The notes under the pieces were generated by a model that was given only the letters and a program-made list of their open reading frames with translations, did no database searches and was not told where the DNA came from. A DNA stretch of 64,000 bases. It comes from Chlorobium sp. GTDB taxonomy: Bacteria; Bacteroidota; Chlorobiia; Chlorobiales; Chlorobiaceae. Both the position numbers and the translations under genes were made by a program. Each line of letters begins with the position of its first letter. The stretch's first letter is position 1. The stretch spans positions 1-64,000 of the forward strand of contig SZXW01000001.1 of assembly GCA_005862285.1 (NCBI GenBank). Direction: 5' to 3'. Positions 10,496-19,423 of this stretch are shown here, piece by piece.

Positions 10496-11827
10496 TTAAT
10501 TAAGGTTGATAAGGCCATATCCCTGCTCACCGTGCATGCTGTGGTCGAGACCGGACATTTCATCGTTTTCCTTGATGCGGAGCCCGATGGTTTTCTCGAC
10601 AATGAACAGAAGGACAAGTGAAACAATCGCTGCATACGCTATGGTGACTCCGACAGCAGTGGCTTGAACGCCGAGCTGATCGATAACGGTCCAGCTGCCG
10701 CCGGCCTTCTGGGCCGCTTCAGCCATCCAGGATGAACGAATGAAGAAGGTCAGGAAGATAGCTCCCACAATACCGCCGATACCATGTACACCGAAAGCAT
10801 CGAGACTGTCATCGTATCCCAGCTTCCCCTTTATGAGAATACCTGTATAGCAGAAGCATGAAGCTATGGCGCCAAGCGCGAGCGCACCGGACGGCTGCAC
10901 GACGCCCGCTGCAGGAGTGATGGCGACAAGGCCGGCGAGGATACCTGATGCAACACCGAGACTGGTTGCCTTGCCATGATGGAAGATTTCAATCATCATC
11001 CAGGTGAATGCACCTGCCGCCGCAGCGACCTGTGTGACCGTCAGAGCTCTTGCGGTATCGAGGTTGCTGGCAATTGCGCTGCCGGCGTTGAATCCGAACC
11101 ATCCTACCCAAAGAAGACCGGCACCAGTGAGGGTCATGACCAGATTGTTCGGGTGCATGACGTTTTTCGGATAACCACGCCTCTTGCCAAGATAGAGAGC
11201 CGCAACGAGACCGGTGATACCGGAAGAGATATGCACAACAGTTCCTCCGGCAAAGTCTATGGCACCTTTTGCACCAAGATTGAACAGGAAGCCGTCACCT
11301 GCCCATACCCAGTGGCAGATCGGGCTGTAGACAAATATGCTCCAGAGGGCTATAAAAAGCGCATAGCCCTTGAAATTGACACGCTCTGCAAACGCTCCCG
11401 CGATAAGAGCCGGAGTGATGATGGCAAATTTGCCCTGGAACATTGCAAAAACATATTCGGGAATATGGCTCGCCATGATGGAATCATCGATACCCTGCAG
11501 CATGAAATACTTGCTGTCCCAACCGGCAAGGCCGCCAAGGATTCCGGTACCGAAGCTCAGCGAATAACCGACCAGCGGCCAGAGCACGCCGATAATGACC
11601 ATAGCCGCAAAGCTGTGCATCATGGTGCCGATAACGTTTTTTGTACGTACAAGACCTCCGTAGAACATGGCAAGGCCCGGAACCATCAGAAGAACCAATG
11701 CTGTCGATGTCAGCATCCAGGAAGTCGTACCGGTATCGGTAGCCACTGCTTCTGCTGCATGGGCAGTCCCCTGAAACATCAATGCTGCAAGAACGAACAG
11801 CAGTGGCGTTAAGAATCTTTTCCTCAT
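10496..11827 (-). CDS. amt: Ammonium transporter (Amt family)
   Basis: A 443-residue Amt/MEP/Rh channel with a cleavable signal peptide (MRKRFLTPLLF...TAHA) and eleven predicted membrane segments. Features seen are FYGGLVRTKN at the outer gate, the first pore-histidine region HISSGITGL, and the second in VHGIGGIVGAIF. The C-terminal cytosolic tail (EKTIGLRIKENDEMSGLD) is the part PII normally contacts. The PII gene follows at 11 bp. No sigma54 promoter was found upstream, although nitrogen genes often have one. Confidence 0.96.
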   Translation of the reverse strand: MRKRFLTPLLFVLAALMFQGTAHAAEAVATDTGTTSWMLTSTALVLLMVPGLAMFYGGLVRTKNVIGTMMHSFAAMVIIGVLWPLVGYSLSFGTGILGGLAGWDSKYFMLQGIDDSIMASHIPEYVFAMFQGKFAIITPALIAGAFAERVNFKGYALFIALWSIFVYSPICHWVWAGDGFLFNLGAKGAIDFAGGTVVHISSGITGLVAALYLGKRRGYPKNVMHPNNLVMTLTGAGLLWVGWFGFNAGSAIASNLDTARALTVTQVAAAAGAFTWMMIEIFHHGKATSLGVASGILAGLVAITPAAGVVQPSGALALGAIASCFCYTGILIKGKLGYDDSLDAFGVHGIGGIVGAIFLTFFIRSSWMAEAAQKAGGSWTVIDQLGVQATAVGVTIAYAAIVSLVLLFIVEKTIGLRIKENDEMSGLDHSMHGEQGYGLINLN

Positions 11828-12158
11828 AACAACTTGAATAGAATTAATAAAGCCTTATTTATTTACGAAAACAACAATAATGTAATTAATTATTTAAGTT
11901 ATCCAAAATTAATAACGGATTTTATTACAAAAATGTGATTTATTTAAAAAATTATACAGGAATGCCTAAAAAAACATACCAAAGAATGACATTTCAGGCA
12001 TGATCAGCAAATCGACAAAAAATACAATTATCAGGGCGCCGTAAAAGGAATGAATGCGGCAAAAGCAATAAACGAGTAATTATCGCCGCAATTACGCATC
12101 AATAACAGTGTAATAACTGTCTCTGAGTATGATTTTACTGCGAGCAAAGAATTTTATT
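11828..12158. other. AT-rich intergenic region
   Basis: An AT-rich divergent spacer between amt (minus) and the RRM protein (plus). It presumably carries the amt promoter, but no clear -35/-10 or -24/-12 pair was found for amt. No coding sequence is supported here. Confidence 0.5.
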
Positions 12159-12187
12159 TTGAAAACCAGTATTTATTACGGTAAATT
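12159..12187 (+). promoter_or_regulatory. Candidate sigma70 promoter of the RRM gene
   Basis: TTGAAA (12159-12164), a 17-bp spacer, then TAAATT (12182-12187). This would give a leader of about 100 nt before the RRM start. Only the consensus match supports it. Confidence 0.35.
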
Positions 12188-12297
12188 GAACGCAGAATTC
12201 TGCCAATGGTTGGCCGATCGCTATACAGGTAATTTGTGCCTTGGTTACCTGTCAGCGTCTATTTGCTATCAATGCACATGCATCTCAGGGTTAAACA

Positions 12298-12570
12298 ATG
12301 AATATCTACATTGGCAATCTGCCTTACAGTGTAACAGAGGATGATCTCCGCGAAGCTTTCTCCCAGTTCGGACAGGTAAACAGCGCAAACATCATCACAG
12401 ACAAATTTTCCGGCCGGTCAAAAGGATTCGGGTTCGTTGACATGCCAAGCGACAGCGAAGGGCGTGAAGCCATTGGCGCCATGAATGACAAGGATTTTAA
12501 AGGCCGCACGATAAAAGTCAATGAGGCAAGGCCGAGAGAGGAAAGACCTGCAAGAAGAGACCGCAACTGA
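12298..12570 (+). CDS. RNA-binding protein with one RRM
   Basis: A 90-residue single RNA-recognition-motif protein, a probable RNA chaperone like the small cyanobacterial Rbp proteins. RNP2 is IYIGNLPY at residues 3-10 and RNP1 is KGFGFVDM in the middle. The C-terminus is a short Arg-rich tail (RPREERPARRDRN). It is monocistronic, with a strong terminator directly after it and a long leader before it, an arrangement common for autoregulated or cold-responsive RNA-binding proteins. Confidence 0.93.
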   Translation: MNIYIGNLPYSVTEDDLREAFSQFGQVNSANIITDKFSGRSKGFGFVDMPSDSEGREAIGAMNDKDFKGRTIKVNEARPREERPARRDRN

Positions 12571-12601
12571 TACCAGGTCAATAAGCCTTTTGTGATCTTA
12601 C

Positions 12602-12638
12602 GCCGGACAGAATATGTAGATACTGTCCGGCTTTTTTT
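12602..12638 (+). terminator. Rho-independent terminator
   Basis: A 9-bp stem GCCGGACAG / CTGTCCGGC (12602-12610 and 12623-12631) followed by seven T. It ends the RRM transcript. Confidence 0.9.
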
Positions 12639-12701
12639 GTATGGCAATCACCATGGCGGGAGACGTTTTTCCTTTTCAAGCCTCTCCCCCCTTGCATACC
12701 T

Positions 12702-13643
12702 TTATTTACCGTTCCTGACAAGGTCCGAAAGGGCATCTGACAATGCGGGATATCTGAAAGCGAAATGATGGCTGACAAGATAACCGGGTTTGACTTTCTG
12801 GCCCTTTACCGCGTATTCAGCCCCCTCACCCATGAGCAGCTGCACGGCAAATTTCGGCACAGGCAATAGTGAAGGTCTGCCAAGCACTTCGCCAAGCGTA
12901 GCAGCGAATTTCTTCATCGAAACCGGCTCAGGGCTCACAATATTGATCGGACCATTGTATTCCTTATTGTCAAGCGCTTCGAGGATACAGGATATCTCGT
13001 CGTCGATATGGACCCATGAAAGGCACTGCTGCCCTGTCCCGACAGGCCCTCCCAGAAAGAAATTGAAGGGCATGAGCAATTTCTGCAGCATTCCGCCTTT
13101 TGTAGACAGAACGATACCGGTCCTGAGAAGAACGAGACGCACGCCGTACTTTTGAGCCGGAAGTGCTTCATTTTCCCAGCCGATGCAGATTTTTGCAAGG
13201 AAATCATCCCCTTCGGGACCTGTCTCGAGAAGGTCTCCTGTATCATCACAGCGATCGAAAGAACCATAATAACCGATCGCGGAGGAAGAAATGAATACTT
13301 CAGGTTTTTCAGCGGCCTGAACAATGGCGGAGACTATATGACGTGTACCGAGAATCCTCGAATCATAGCACTCCTTCTTGTGTGCATCGTTCCAGCGGCT
13401 TTCAAGCAAAGGCTTCCCGGCCAGATGAATGACTGCCCTCGCTCCGTCAATATAGCCCGTCCAATCTCCTTTTTCCATGAAGGAATCCCAGCGGACATAC
13501 CTGGCCGCCCCGGGAGTTTTTTCTGCTGCAGCATCGGGCGAACGGGCAAAAACCACAACCTGTTCCCCACGGCTGACCAGCTTTCCTACAAGTTCCACTC
13601 CGATGATCCCTGTCGCCCCGGTAACTACGATATGACCCCGCAT
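12702..13643 (-). CDS. SDR-family epimerase (TIGR01777 / YfcH-like)
   Basis: A 313-residue extended-SDR protein of the TIGR01777 group (SDR39U1, YfcH). The NAD(P)-binding motif is VVTGATGIIGVEL. SSSAIGYYG holds the Ser and Tyr of the SDR active site, and the C-terminal DUF1731-type tail ends near SDALSDLVRNGK. The reaction is not established. The start at 13643 (MRGHIVVTG) is chosen because the Rossmann strand begins at residue 4. The upstream in-frame extension of 32 codons looks non-coding. Confidence 0.88.
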   Translation of the reverse strand: MRGHIVVTGATGIIGVELVGKLVSRGEQVVVFARSPDAAAEKTPGAARYVRWDSFMEKGDWTGYIDGARAVIHLAGKPLLESRWNDAHKKECYDSRILGTRHIVSAIVQAAEKPEVFISSSAIGYYGSFDRCDDTGDLLETGPEGDDFLAKICIGWENEALPAQKYGVRLVLLRTGIVLSTKGGMLQKLLMPFNFFLGGPVGTGQQCLSWVHIDDEISCILEALDNKEYNGPINIVSPEPVSMKKFAATLGEVLGRPSLLPVPKFAVQLLMGEGAEYAVKGQKVKPGYLVSHHFAFRYPALSDALSDLVRNGK

Positions 13644-14023
13644 AATTATTCTGAGGTTGTTTGATAAAAATATTCCCGTTGGAATTTCAAGATTTGTAAA
13701 CCAACGAGCATGTTGTTGAAATAATTCCCTTTGTACCATTAAGGTTGGATTTCATGAGATCGTATGACAGAGATGAAAATGAAGAGCGAATTACCTGAGA
13801 CTGGCTATTAACATGAAGGAAACTTACATTATCATCAGGTATGACCTTAACTCTGAAATCACCATGGTGGTAAACACGCGTCATGTCTTCAGCTATCCTG
13901 CACTTCACTGGCGCTTTCAGGGAAAAAGGGACAGGATACCTGACTGGCCGGAATTAATGATCTTATCAACCGGCTTGTAGTTTTTATTACTTTCGACACG
14001 ACCGTTTATCTTCGAGAACAACC
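13644..14023. other. Intergenic region, nothing assigned
   Basis: A divergent spacer between the epimerase and the histidine kinase. A 73-codon minus-strand frame lies at 13687-13908, but it lacks any recognisable domain and is probably chance. No hairpin with a T-tract or clear promoter was found. Confidence 0.4.
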
Positions 14024-16381
14024 ATGTTACATCAATCTGCAAGCAGGAACGAGAAACAATACAACGAAAATGACTGGACTCACATCCTTCTGGAGTCAAT
14101 GGATGACCCTGTATGCCTCCTGGATCCTTCGGGCGTGATACTTGACGCCAATCCGGCCTGCAATGCCTGGATATCCCGATATTACAAAACCTGTATAGGG
14201 TCGAACATCTATAAAATCATTTCATCACATCCGGCCCTGCAGATATACTATCCTCAATGGAAAAAAATGATTGAAGAAGTACTCCAGAGTGGAAGGAGTT
14301 GTTCTTTTGAAAATTCCGGGGATGAAAGAACAGTCAGATATACCACCTATCCCGTTTTTTCTTCCGACGGCAGGAACAGGAGAGTGTGCGTAATAGCCCG
14401 GATGGTAACCGAAAGGAATAAGAAAGATAACAATGAACTGGGCAGCCGCCAGTTATGGGAGCTGATCCTTGAAAAATGCCATGTGGGGGCATGGTCTATG
14501 AACCTTGTCAGCGGCATCCTGTATCATACTCTCGAGCAGGACCGTCTTTTCGGCTATGACAAACCTGTTGACGACTGGGGATATGAACGGTTTAGAAACC
14601 ACGTCATCCCTGAAGACAGGAAATTTGTGGACAAGCTCTTCAACGGAATACTTGCAACTTCGGAAGAGTGGGATGCCGAGTTTCGTATCCTCAGAAAAGA
14701 CGGATTGATCCGCTGGTTATCGACCAGCGGCGCTGCGATGAAGGATGAGCAGGGCAAAACCGTCTGCATTTCGGGGATATCGAGGGATATCACCGAGCAG
14801 AAAGCTGCCCGTATCGAACATGAGAGTTTTCAGGCAAAGATGGAATACGCTCTTGAAAACAGTCATGTCGGTGTATGGGATCTTGACCTGAAGAAAAACA
14901 TGGTAACACGGACGCTCGAACATGATCGTATTTTCGGCTATGAAACACTCCTTCCGAAATGGACGACAGAGTCCTTCTTCGAGCATCTCGACCCTGAAGA
15001 CCTTGCGATGGTGAGGAGCGAATACAGAAAAGCGATGTCGGACAAATCGGACTTCAAGCTTGAATGCAGGATCCGAAAGGTGAACGGTCAAACTGGCTGG
15101 ATCAGCCTCGCAGGCACTTACAAATTCAACAAGGATAACGAAGATCCTCATGTAGTCGGAATTGTCCAGGACATTACCGACAGAAAACAGGCAGAACTCG
15201 ATGGTCAAAAACTCCAGACCCAGCTTCAGCAGTCCCAGAAAATGGAGATGGTCGGGCAGCTTGCAGGAGGAATTGCCCATGATTTCAATAATGTCCTGGC
15301 TGTCATTCTCGGAAATACGGAAATCATGTTGCGGCAGCTGGACAATCGTCATCCTTTTTTCGAAAACCTCGACAGCATAAGGCATTCTGTCAACCGTTCT
15401 GCCGAAATGATCGGGCACCTGCTCGCATTTGCCCGAAAACAGGTCTGGCATCCTCAACTTATCGATATTGAAGAAGAGCTGCAAAAAATCCATGCGATGC
15501 TCAGAAAACTGATACGGGAAAACATCAGGCTCGAGTTGCGCCTTGAAAACCGGCACCCTATGGTAAAGATCGATCCGTCACATCTTGTTCAAATCATCAC
15601 CAATCTCTGTATCAATTCCCGTGACGCTATCATCAGTGATGGAAACATTATCATAGAAACCCGCATTGTGAAAGACAGTGAATGCAGACATCTCGAACCC
15701 GGTTCATGCGAGTTGTCCGGAGAATGCATCATGATCTCCATTTCGGATACCGGCCGCGGTATTGATAAAGAAGACCTCCCGCATATTTTCGAGCCGTTCT
15801 ATACAACGAAAGAAACCGGCAAAGGCTCCGGACTTGGACTTGCTGTTGTGTACGGCATTGTAAAACAGAACAATGGCGGCATCGATTGCCACAGTGAATC
15901 CGGAAAAGGCACAAAAATCGATATTTATTTTCCGAAATCAGCTTCCGGTGAACTGATAAAGAAAATACAGCCGGCCGATTACAATGAAAAGAGATGCAAT
16001 GAAGTCGTACTCCTTGTGGAAGATGAACCGCATATCCTGAAAATAATATCCAATCTCCTTGAAAACATAGGTTTACAGGTACTCACTGCAGAAAATGCCG
16101 AAAAAGCATTGACCGTTTTTCATGAACATCGTGAGAATATCAGTGTTGTGATATCCGATATAGTACTGCCGGGAATAAACGGCGTACAGTTGAGCCGGAA
16201 CCTGCGGAATGAAAAACGCAACCTGAAATTCATTTTCATGTCGGGTTACGGTTCTGATGCCATAGGAAATTACGGGGAATTCAAATATGGCGAGAACTTC
16301 ATATCGAAACCGTTCAGCAGCAAGGACTTTTTAAAACTTGTTAACTCAGTGACTGCCAGAAAGGCAGATTACTCCTTATAA
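14024..16381 (+). CDS. PAS-rich hybrid histidine kinase
   Basis: A 785-residue soluble hybrid sensor kinase without membrane segments. It has three PAS-type modules, roughly residues 20-130, 140-265 and 270-395; the latter two are PAS/PAC of the kind that ends GISRDITEQK and GIVQDITDRKQ. These are followed by HisKA with phospho-acceptor His419 in GGIAHDFNN. The ATPase domain has LCINSRDAI (N box), ISDTGRGI (G1) and GKGSGLGLAVVYG (G2). A C-terminal receiver has Asp712 in VVISDIVLPG and its lysine in FISKPF. The layout resembles cytosolic redox or light PAS sensors. No partner regulator is adjacent, so the output is unknown. It converges with glmS with only 16 bp between. Confidence 0.92.
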   Translation: MLHQSASRNEKQYNENDWTHILLESMDDPVCLLDPSGVILDANPACNAWISRYYKTCIGSNIYKIISSHPALQIYYPQWKKMIEEVLQSGRSCSFENSGDERTVRYTTYPVFSSDGRNRRVCVIARMVTERNKKDNNELGSRQLWELILEKCHVGAWSMNLVSGILYHTLEQDRLFGYDKPVDDWGYERFRNHVIPEDRKFVDKLFNGILATSEEWDAEFRILRKDGLIRWLSTSGAAMKDEQGKTVCISGISRDITEQKAARIEHESFQAKMEYALENSHVGVWDLDLKKNMVTRTLEHDRIFGYETLLPKWTTESFFEHLDPEDLAMVRSEYRKAMSDKSDFKLECRIRKVNGQTGWISLAGTYKFNKDNEDPHVVGIVQDITDRKQAELDGQKLQTQLQQSQKMEMVGQLAGGIAHDFNNVLAVILGNTEIMLRQLDNRHPFFENLDSIRHSVNRSAEMIGHLLAFARKQVWHPQLIDIEEELQKIHAMLRKLIRENIRLELRLENRHPMVKIDPSHLVQIITNLCINSRDAIISDGNIIIETRIVKDSECRHLEPGSCELSGECIMISISDTGRGIDKEDLPHIFEPFYTTKETGKGSGLGLAVVYGIVKQNNGGIDCHSESGKGTKIDIYFPKSASGELIKKIQPADYNEKRCNEVVLLVEDEPHILKIISNLLENIGLQVLTAENAEKALTVFHEHRENISVVISDIVLPGINGVQLSRNLRNEKRNLKFIFMSGYGSDAIGNYGEFKYGENFISKPFSSKDFLKLVNSVTARKADYSL

Positions 16382-16397
16382 GCAGGCATTCCGTACC

Positions 16398-18242
16398 TTA
16401 TTCGACAGTGACCGATTTCGCCAGGTTCCTTGGGCGATCGACGTTACAGCCACGAAGTGTGGCAATATGGTATGCAAGAAGCTGCAGGGGAATCACGGTC
16501 AAGAGAGGGGTAACAGGGCCTGATGTCTGGGGTATATGTATCACATGTTCGGCAAGATGACCGATCTCGTTGTCTCCTTCGCTCGCAATGGCGATAACCC
16601 TCCCTTTCCGGCTACGGACTTCCTCGATATTGCTGAGAATCTTGGAATAGGTGCTGTCACGGGTAGCGATGAAAATGACCGGCATATCCTCATCAATGAG
16701 AGCGATAGGTCCGTGCTTCATTTCCGCGGCAGGATACCCTTCGGCATGGATATAGGAAATCTCCTTGAGCTTTAGAGCACCCTCCAGGGCAACAGGGAAG
16801 TTATAGCCCCTTCCCAGATAGAGAAAATTCCGTGCATCCTTGAAGCGGTCAGCGATAGCTCTGATCTGATCGTCAAGATCGAAAATTCGAGTCGCTTTTT
16901 CAGGTATCCGGGAAAGTTCACGAAGGTTCAGGGCGATTTCATCATCTGAAATGGTGCGCCCTTTGCTGAGAGCGAGAGCGAGCATATAAAGCACGATCAC
17001 CTGGGCCGAAAACGCTTTGGTTGAAGCGACTCCGACTTCCGGGCCGGCATGGGTAAACATGCCGCATGTGGTTTCGCGTGCGATTGTTGAACCGACAACA
17101 TTGCAGATACCCATGACGAGGGCGCCTTTTTCCTTCGCCGCGCGAAGGGCGGCAAGCGTATCGGCGGTTTCACCCGACTGCGAGATAACGATAACTACAT
17201 CTTCCGCACCGACAATCGGGTTTCGGTACCTGAACTCGGATGCATAATCGACTTCTACCGGAATACGCGCGAACTCCTCGATCAGGTATTCACCTATCAG
17301 TCCCGCATGCCAGCTTGTTCCGCAAGCGCAGATCAGGATGCGTTTCGCCTGCTTCAGGCGGTCGAGGTAATCCTCGATACCTCCCAGGCATACCCGGCCT
17401 TCCGCAAGGCGCACGCGTCCCCGCATGACATCCTGCATGACGGCAGGCTGCTCGAAAATCTCCTTCAGCATGAAATGCTCGAAACCGCCCTTCTCAATTT
17501 TTTCAAGGGAAAAGTCGAGTTCCGTTACAATTTTTTCCTGCCGGATATTTTCTATGTTCTTGACGGTATATCCCTCCTTTGTCAATACGGCAAGCTCGCC
17601 GTCGGAGAGGTAAACCACCTTGTTCGTATGCTCGACAATAGGAGCGGCATCAGACGCAACGAAAAATTCTCCCTTACCGATACCGATCACCAGCGGGCTG
17701 CCTTTTCTCGCAACGATGATTCGGTCAGGCTCGCGCGAGGAGATCACACAGATTCCGTATGCGCCTTCCACATGGAGAAGGGTATGCCGTACCACGGATT
17801 CAAGGTCAAGAGAAGGGTTGCTTTTCCAGATGCTGTCAATAAGATGCACCAGTACCTCGGAATCGGTATCGCTGGTAAAAACGTAACCGGCCGAAATCAG
17901 CTCCTGTTTGAGGATAGAATAATTTTCGACGATACCGTTATGGATGATGGCGATATCGCCCGCTGCATTGAGATGAGGATGCGCATTGCTGTCGCTCGGC
18001 TCGCCGTGAGTTGCCCAGCGGGTATGGCCGATCCCGATAGAGGAGCCTTCAATATCCATTCCATTGGACGCGATGGTATTTTCAAGTCCGCTGACACTGC
18101 CCTTCTGCTTCATGACAAGAAGGCCGCCTTTCAGAAGTGCGATACCGGCGGAATCGTAACCCCTGTATTCAAGCCTTTTCAAACCCTGGAGCAGCAGCGG
18201 CGCTGCGTCTTTCGAACCGATATATCCGACAATTCCGCACAT
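16398..18242 (-). CDS. glmS: Glucosamine-fructose-6-phosphate aminotransferase
   Basis: GlmS (614 aa) makes glucosamine-6-phosphate from fructose-6-phosphate and glutamine, the entry to peptidoglycan and LPS amino sugars. The N-terminal glutaminase starts at catalytic Cys2 (MCGIVGYIG) and includes LEYRGYDSAG. Two SIS isomerase domains follow, with CGTSWHAG and SQSGETADT. The C-terminus LAKSVTVE is typical and provides the synthase-site residues. The length is normal. No glmS ribozyme was recognised upstream. Confidence 0.97.
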   Translation of the reverse strand: MCGIVGYIGSKDAAPLLLQGLKRLEYRGYDSAGIALLKGGLLVMKQKGSVSGLENTIASNGMDIEGSSIGIGHTRWATHGEPSDSNAHPHLNAAGDIAIIHNGIVENYSILKQELISAGYVFTSDTDSEVLVHLIDSIWKSNPSLDLESVVRHTLLHVEGAYGICVISSREPDRIIVARKGSPLVIGIGKGEFFVASDAAPIVEHTNKVVYLSDGELAVLTKEGYTVKNIENIRQEKIVTELDFSLEKIEKGGFEHFMLKEIFEQPAVMQDVMRGRVRLAEGRVCLGGIEDYLDRLKQAKRILICACGTSWHAGLIGEYLIEEFARIPVEVDYASEFRYRNPIVGAEDVVIVISQSGETADTLAALRAAKEKGALVMGICNVVGSTIARETTCGMFTHAGPEVGVASTKAFSAQVIVLYMLALALSKGRTISDDEIALNLRELSRIPEKATRIFDLDDQIRAIADRFKDARNFLYLGRGYNFPVALEGALKLKEISYIHAEGYPAAEMKHGPIALIDEDMPVIFIATRDSTYSKILSNIEEVRSRKGRVIAIASEGDNEIGHLAEHVIHIPQTSGPVTPLLTVIPLQLLAYHIATLRGCNVDRPRNLAKSVTVE

Positions 18243-18340
18243 TATGAATGCATTTTAACCCATCATTGAAAACCGAAGTCACACGAAAATCCCTAACTGC
18301 ATTATACTGGCTGCCAGGCTGAATCTGCAGATTTCGAGCG

Positions 18341-19165
18341 TTAGAGGACACTCTTCATTTTTCTGTGAATTTCAGCAGCTTCCGCGGCAACAGCATTCTC
18401 ATAATCATCGACGCCGGAAAACGATCCGGCAGGAAAAATCAGCGCCCTGCTGACATTGATCAGGGCGCTTTCGCGATTGGCATCGACACCGAGATCGACC
18501 GACTCTTCAAGAGAACCTCCCTGTGCGCCCACACCGGGAATAAGGAAGAAAAGTCCGGGAGCATCCCGGCGGATACAGGCAAGCTCGGCGCTTTTTGTCG
18601 CGCCCACGACCACGCCCCCGTTACCGTTCCTGTTCCATGATGCCACTTTGCCGAGCACTGCCTGGTAAAGTGTTCCGCCGTCATGCAGCAGCTGTTCCTC
18701 AAAATCCGCGGAACCCTCGTTCGACGTCAGGCACAGCACAAAAACAAGTTTCTCTTCGTAGGAGAAAAAAGGCTCGAGGGAATCAGAACCCATATACGGA
18801 GCGACGGTTATTGCATCGAAAGACCAGTGTTCGAAAAAAGCCTTCGCATACATTTTGCTGGTATTGCCGATATCGGCCCGTTTCGCATCGGCAATGGTCA
18901 GAACCGTACCGGGAATATGCCGGAGGGTCGCCTCCATATCCTTCAGCCCGGCAATCCCCCTCGCTTCATAAAATGCGGTATTGATCTTGTATGCTGCCGC
19001 AATACCGGCTGTAGCCCGGATGACCGCACGGTTGAATTCAAGAACAGGGTTCTCATACCGGGAAAAAACCTCCGGGATTTTCCCGGCTTCACTGTCGAGT
19101 CCGACGCATAAAAGCGATTTCAGGGTGCTGATCCTTCTGTTTACCTTGTCACGGGCTGCACTCAT
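18341..19165 (-). CDS. pyrF: Orotidine 5'-phosphate decarboxylase (type 2)
   Basis: OMP decarboxylase (274 aa) makes UMP. It belongs to the longer type-2 subfamily (TIGR02127), shown by the N-terminal LLCVGLDSEAGKIPE and the catalytic TIADAKRADIGNTS with the Asp-Lys-Asp set. It carries FLIPGVGAQGG near the phosphate-binding end. It is on the same strand as glmS, about 100 bp upstream of it. Confidence 0.95.
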   Translation of the reverse strand: MSAARDKVNRRISTLKSLLCVGLDSEAGKIPEVFSRYENPVLEFNRAVIRATAGIAAAYKINTAFYEARGIAGLKDMEATLRHIPGTVLTIADAKRADIGNTSKMYAKAFFEHWSFDAITVAPYMGSDSLEPFFSYEEKLVFVLCLTSNEGSADFEEQLLHDGGTLYQAVLGKVASWNRNGNGGVVVGATKSAELACIRRDAPGLFFLIPGVGAQGGSLEESVDLGVDANRESALINVSRALIFPAGSFSGVDDYENAVAAEAAEIHRKMKSVL

Positions 19166-19291
19166 GAATGAATTGTTCCTGTGTTTAAAAAATACTGTAT
19201 CTTAACCGCGGAATGCCGGCATCGAGCCATCCGCCGAATTCAGAGGAAACTCCTGCTGAAACTTATAACTTCCGGAATACATTTACCGTTG

Positions 19292-19297
19292 TATAAT
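19292..19297 (+). promoter_or_regulatory. Possible -10 box upstream of ftsH
   Basis: An exact TATAAT about 120 bp before ftsH. The -35 position is a poor match, so this is weak. Confidence 0.25.
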
Positions 19298-19406
19298 ATA
19301 TGATATGTTTTCTTTCGTTATGCTTCATTTAATTGAATAATCCTTTAAATTGAAGGTCGTGAAAACGCTTGAGGCGGCATAATGATTGTTCCGCCTAATT
19401 ATAACC

Positions 19407-19423
19407 ATGATTGATGATTGATG
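19407..19423 (+). promoter_or_regulatory. Tandem start-codon leader of ftsH
   Basis: Two perfect ATGATTG heptamers (19407-19413, 19414-19420) run straight into the ftsH ATG at 19421, giving three ATGs 7 nt apart in three frames. The first opens a four-codon ORF (MIDD) whose TGA (19419-19421) overlaps the ftsH ATG by one base. There is no obvious Shine-Dalgarno. It may affect initiation by re-initiation or frame competition. Confidence 0.4.

Noticed and set aside
11828-12100. Search for a sigma54 promoter before amt
   Set aside because: No TGGCAC-N5-TTGC match with correct spacing was found on the minus strand.
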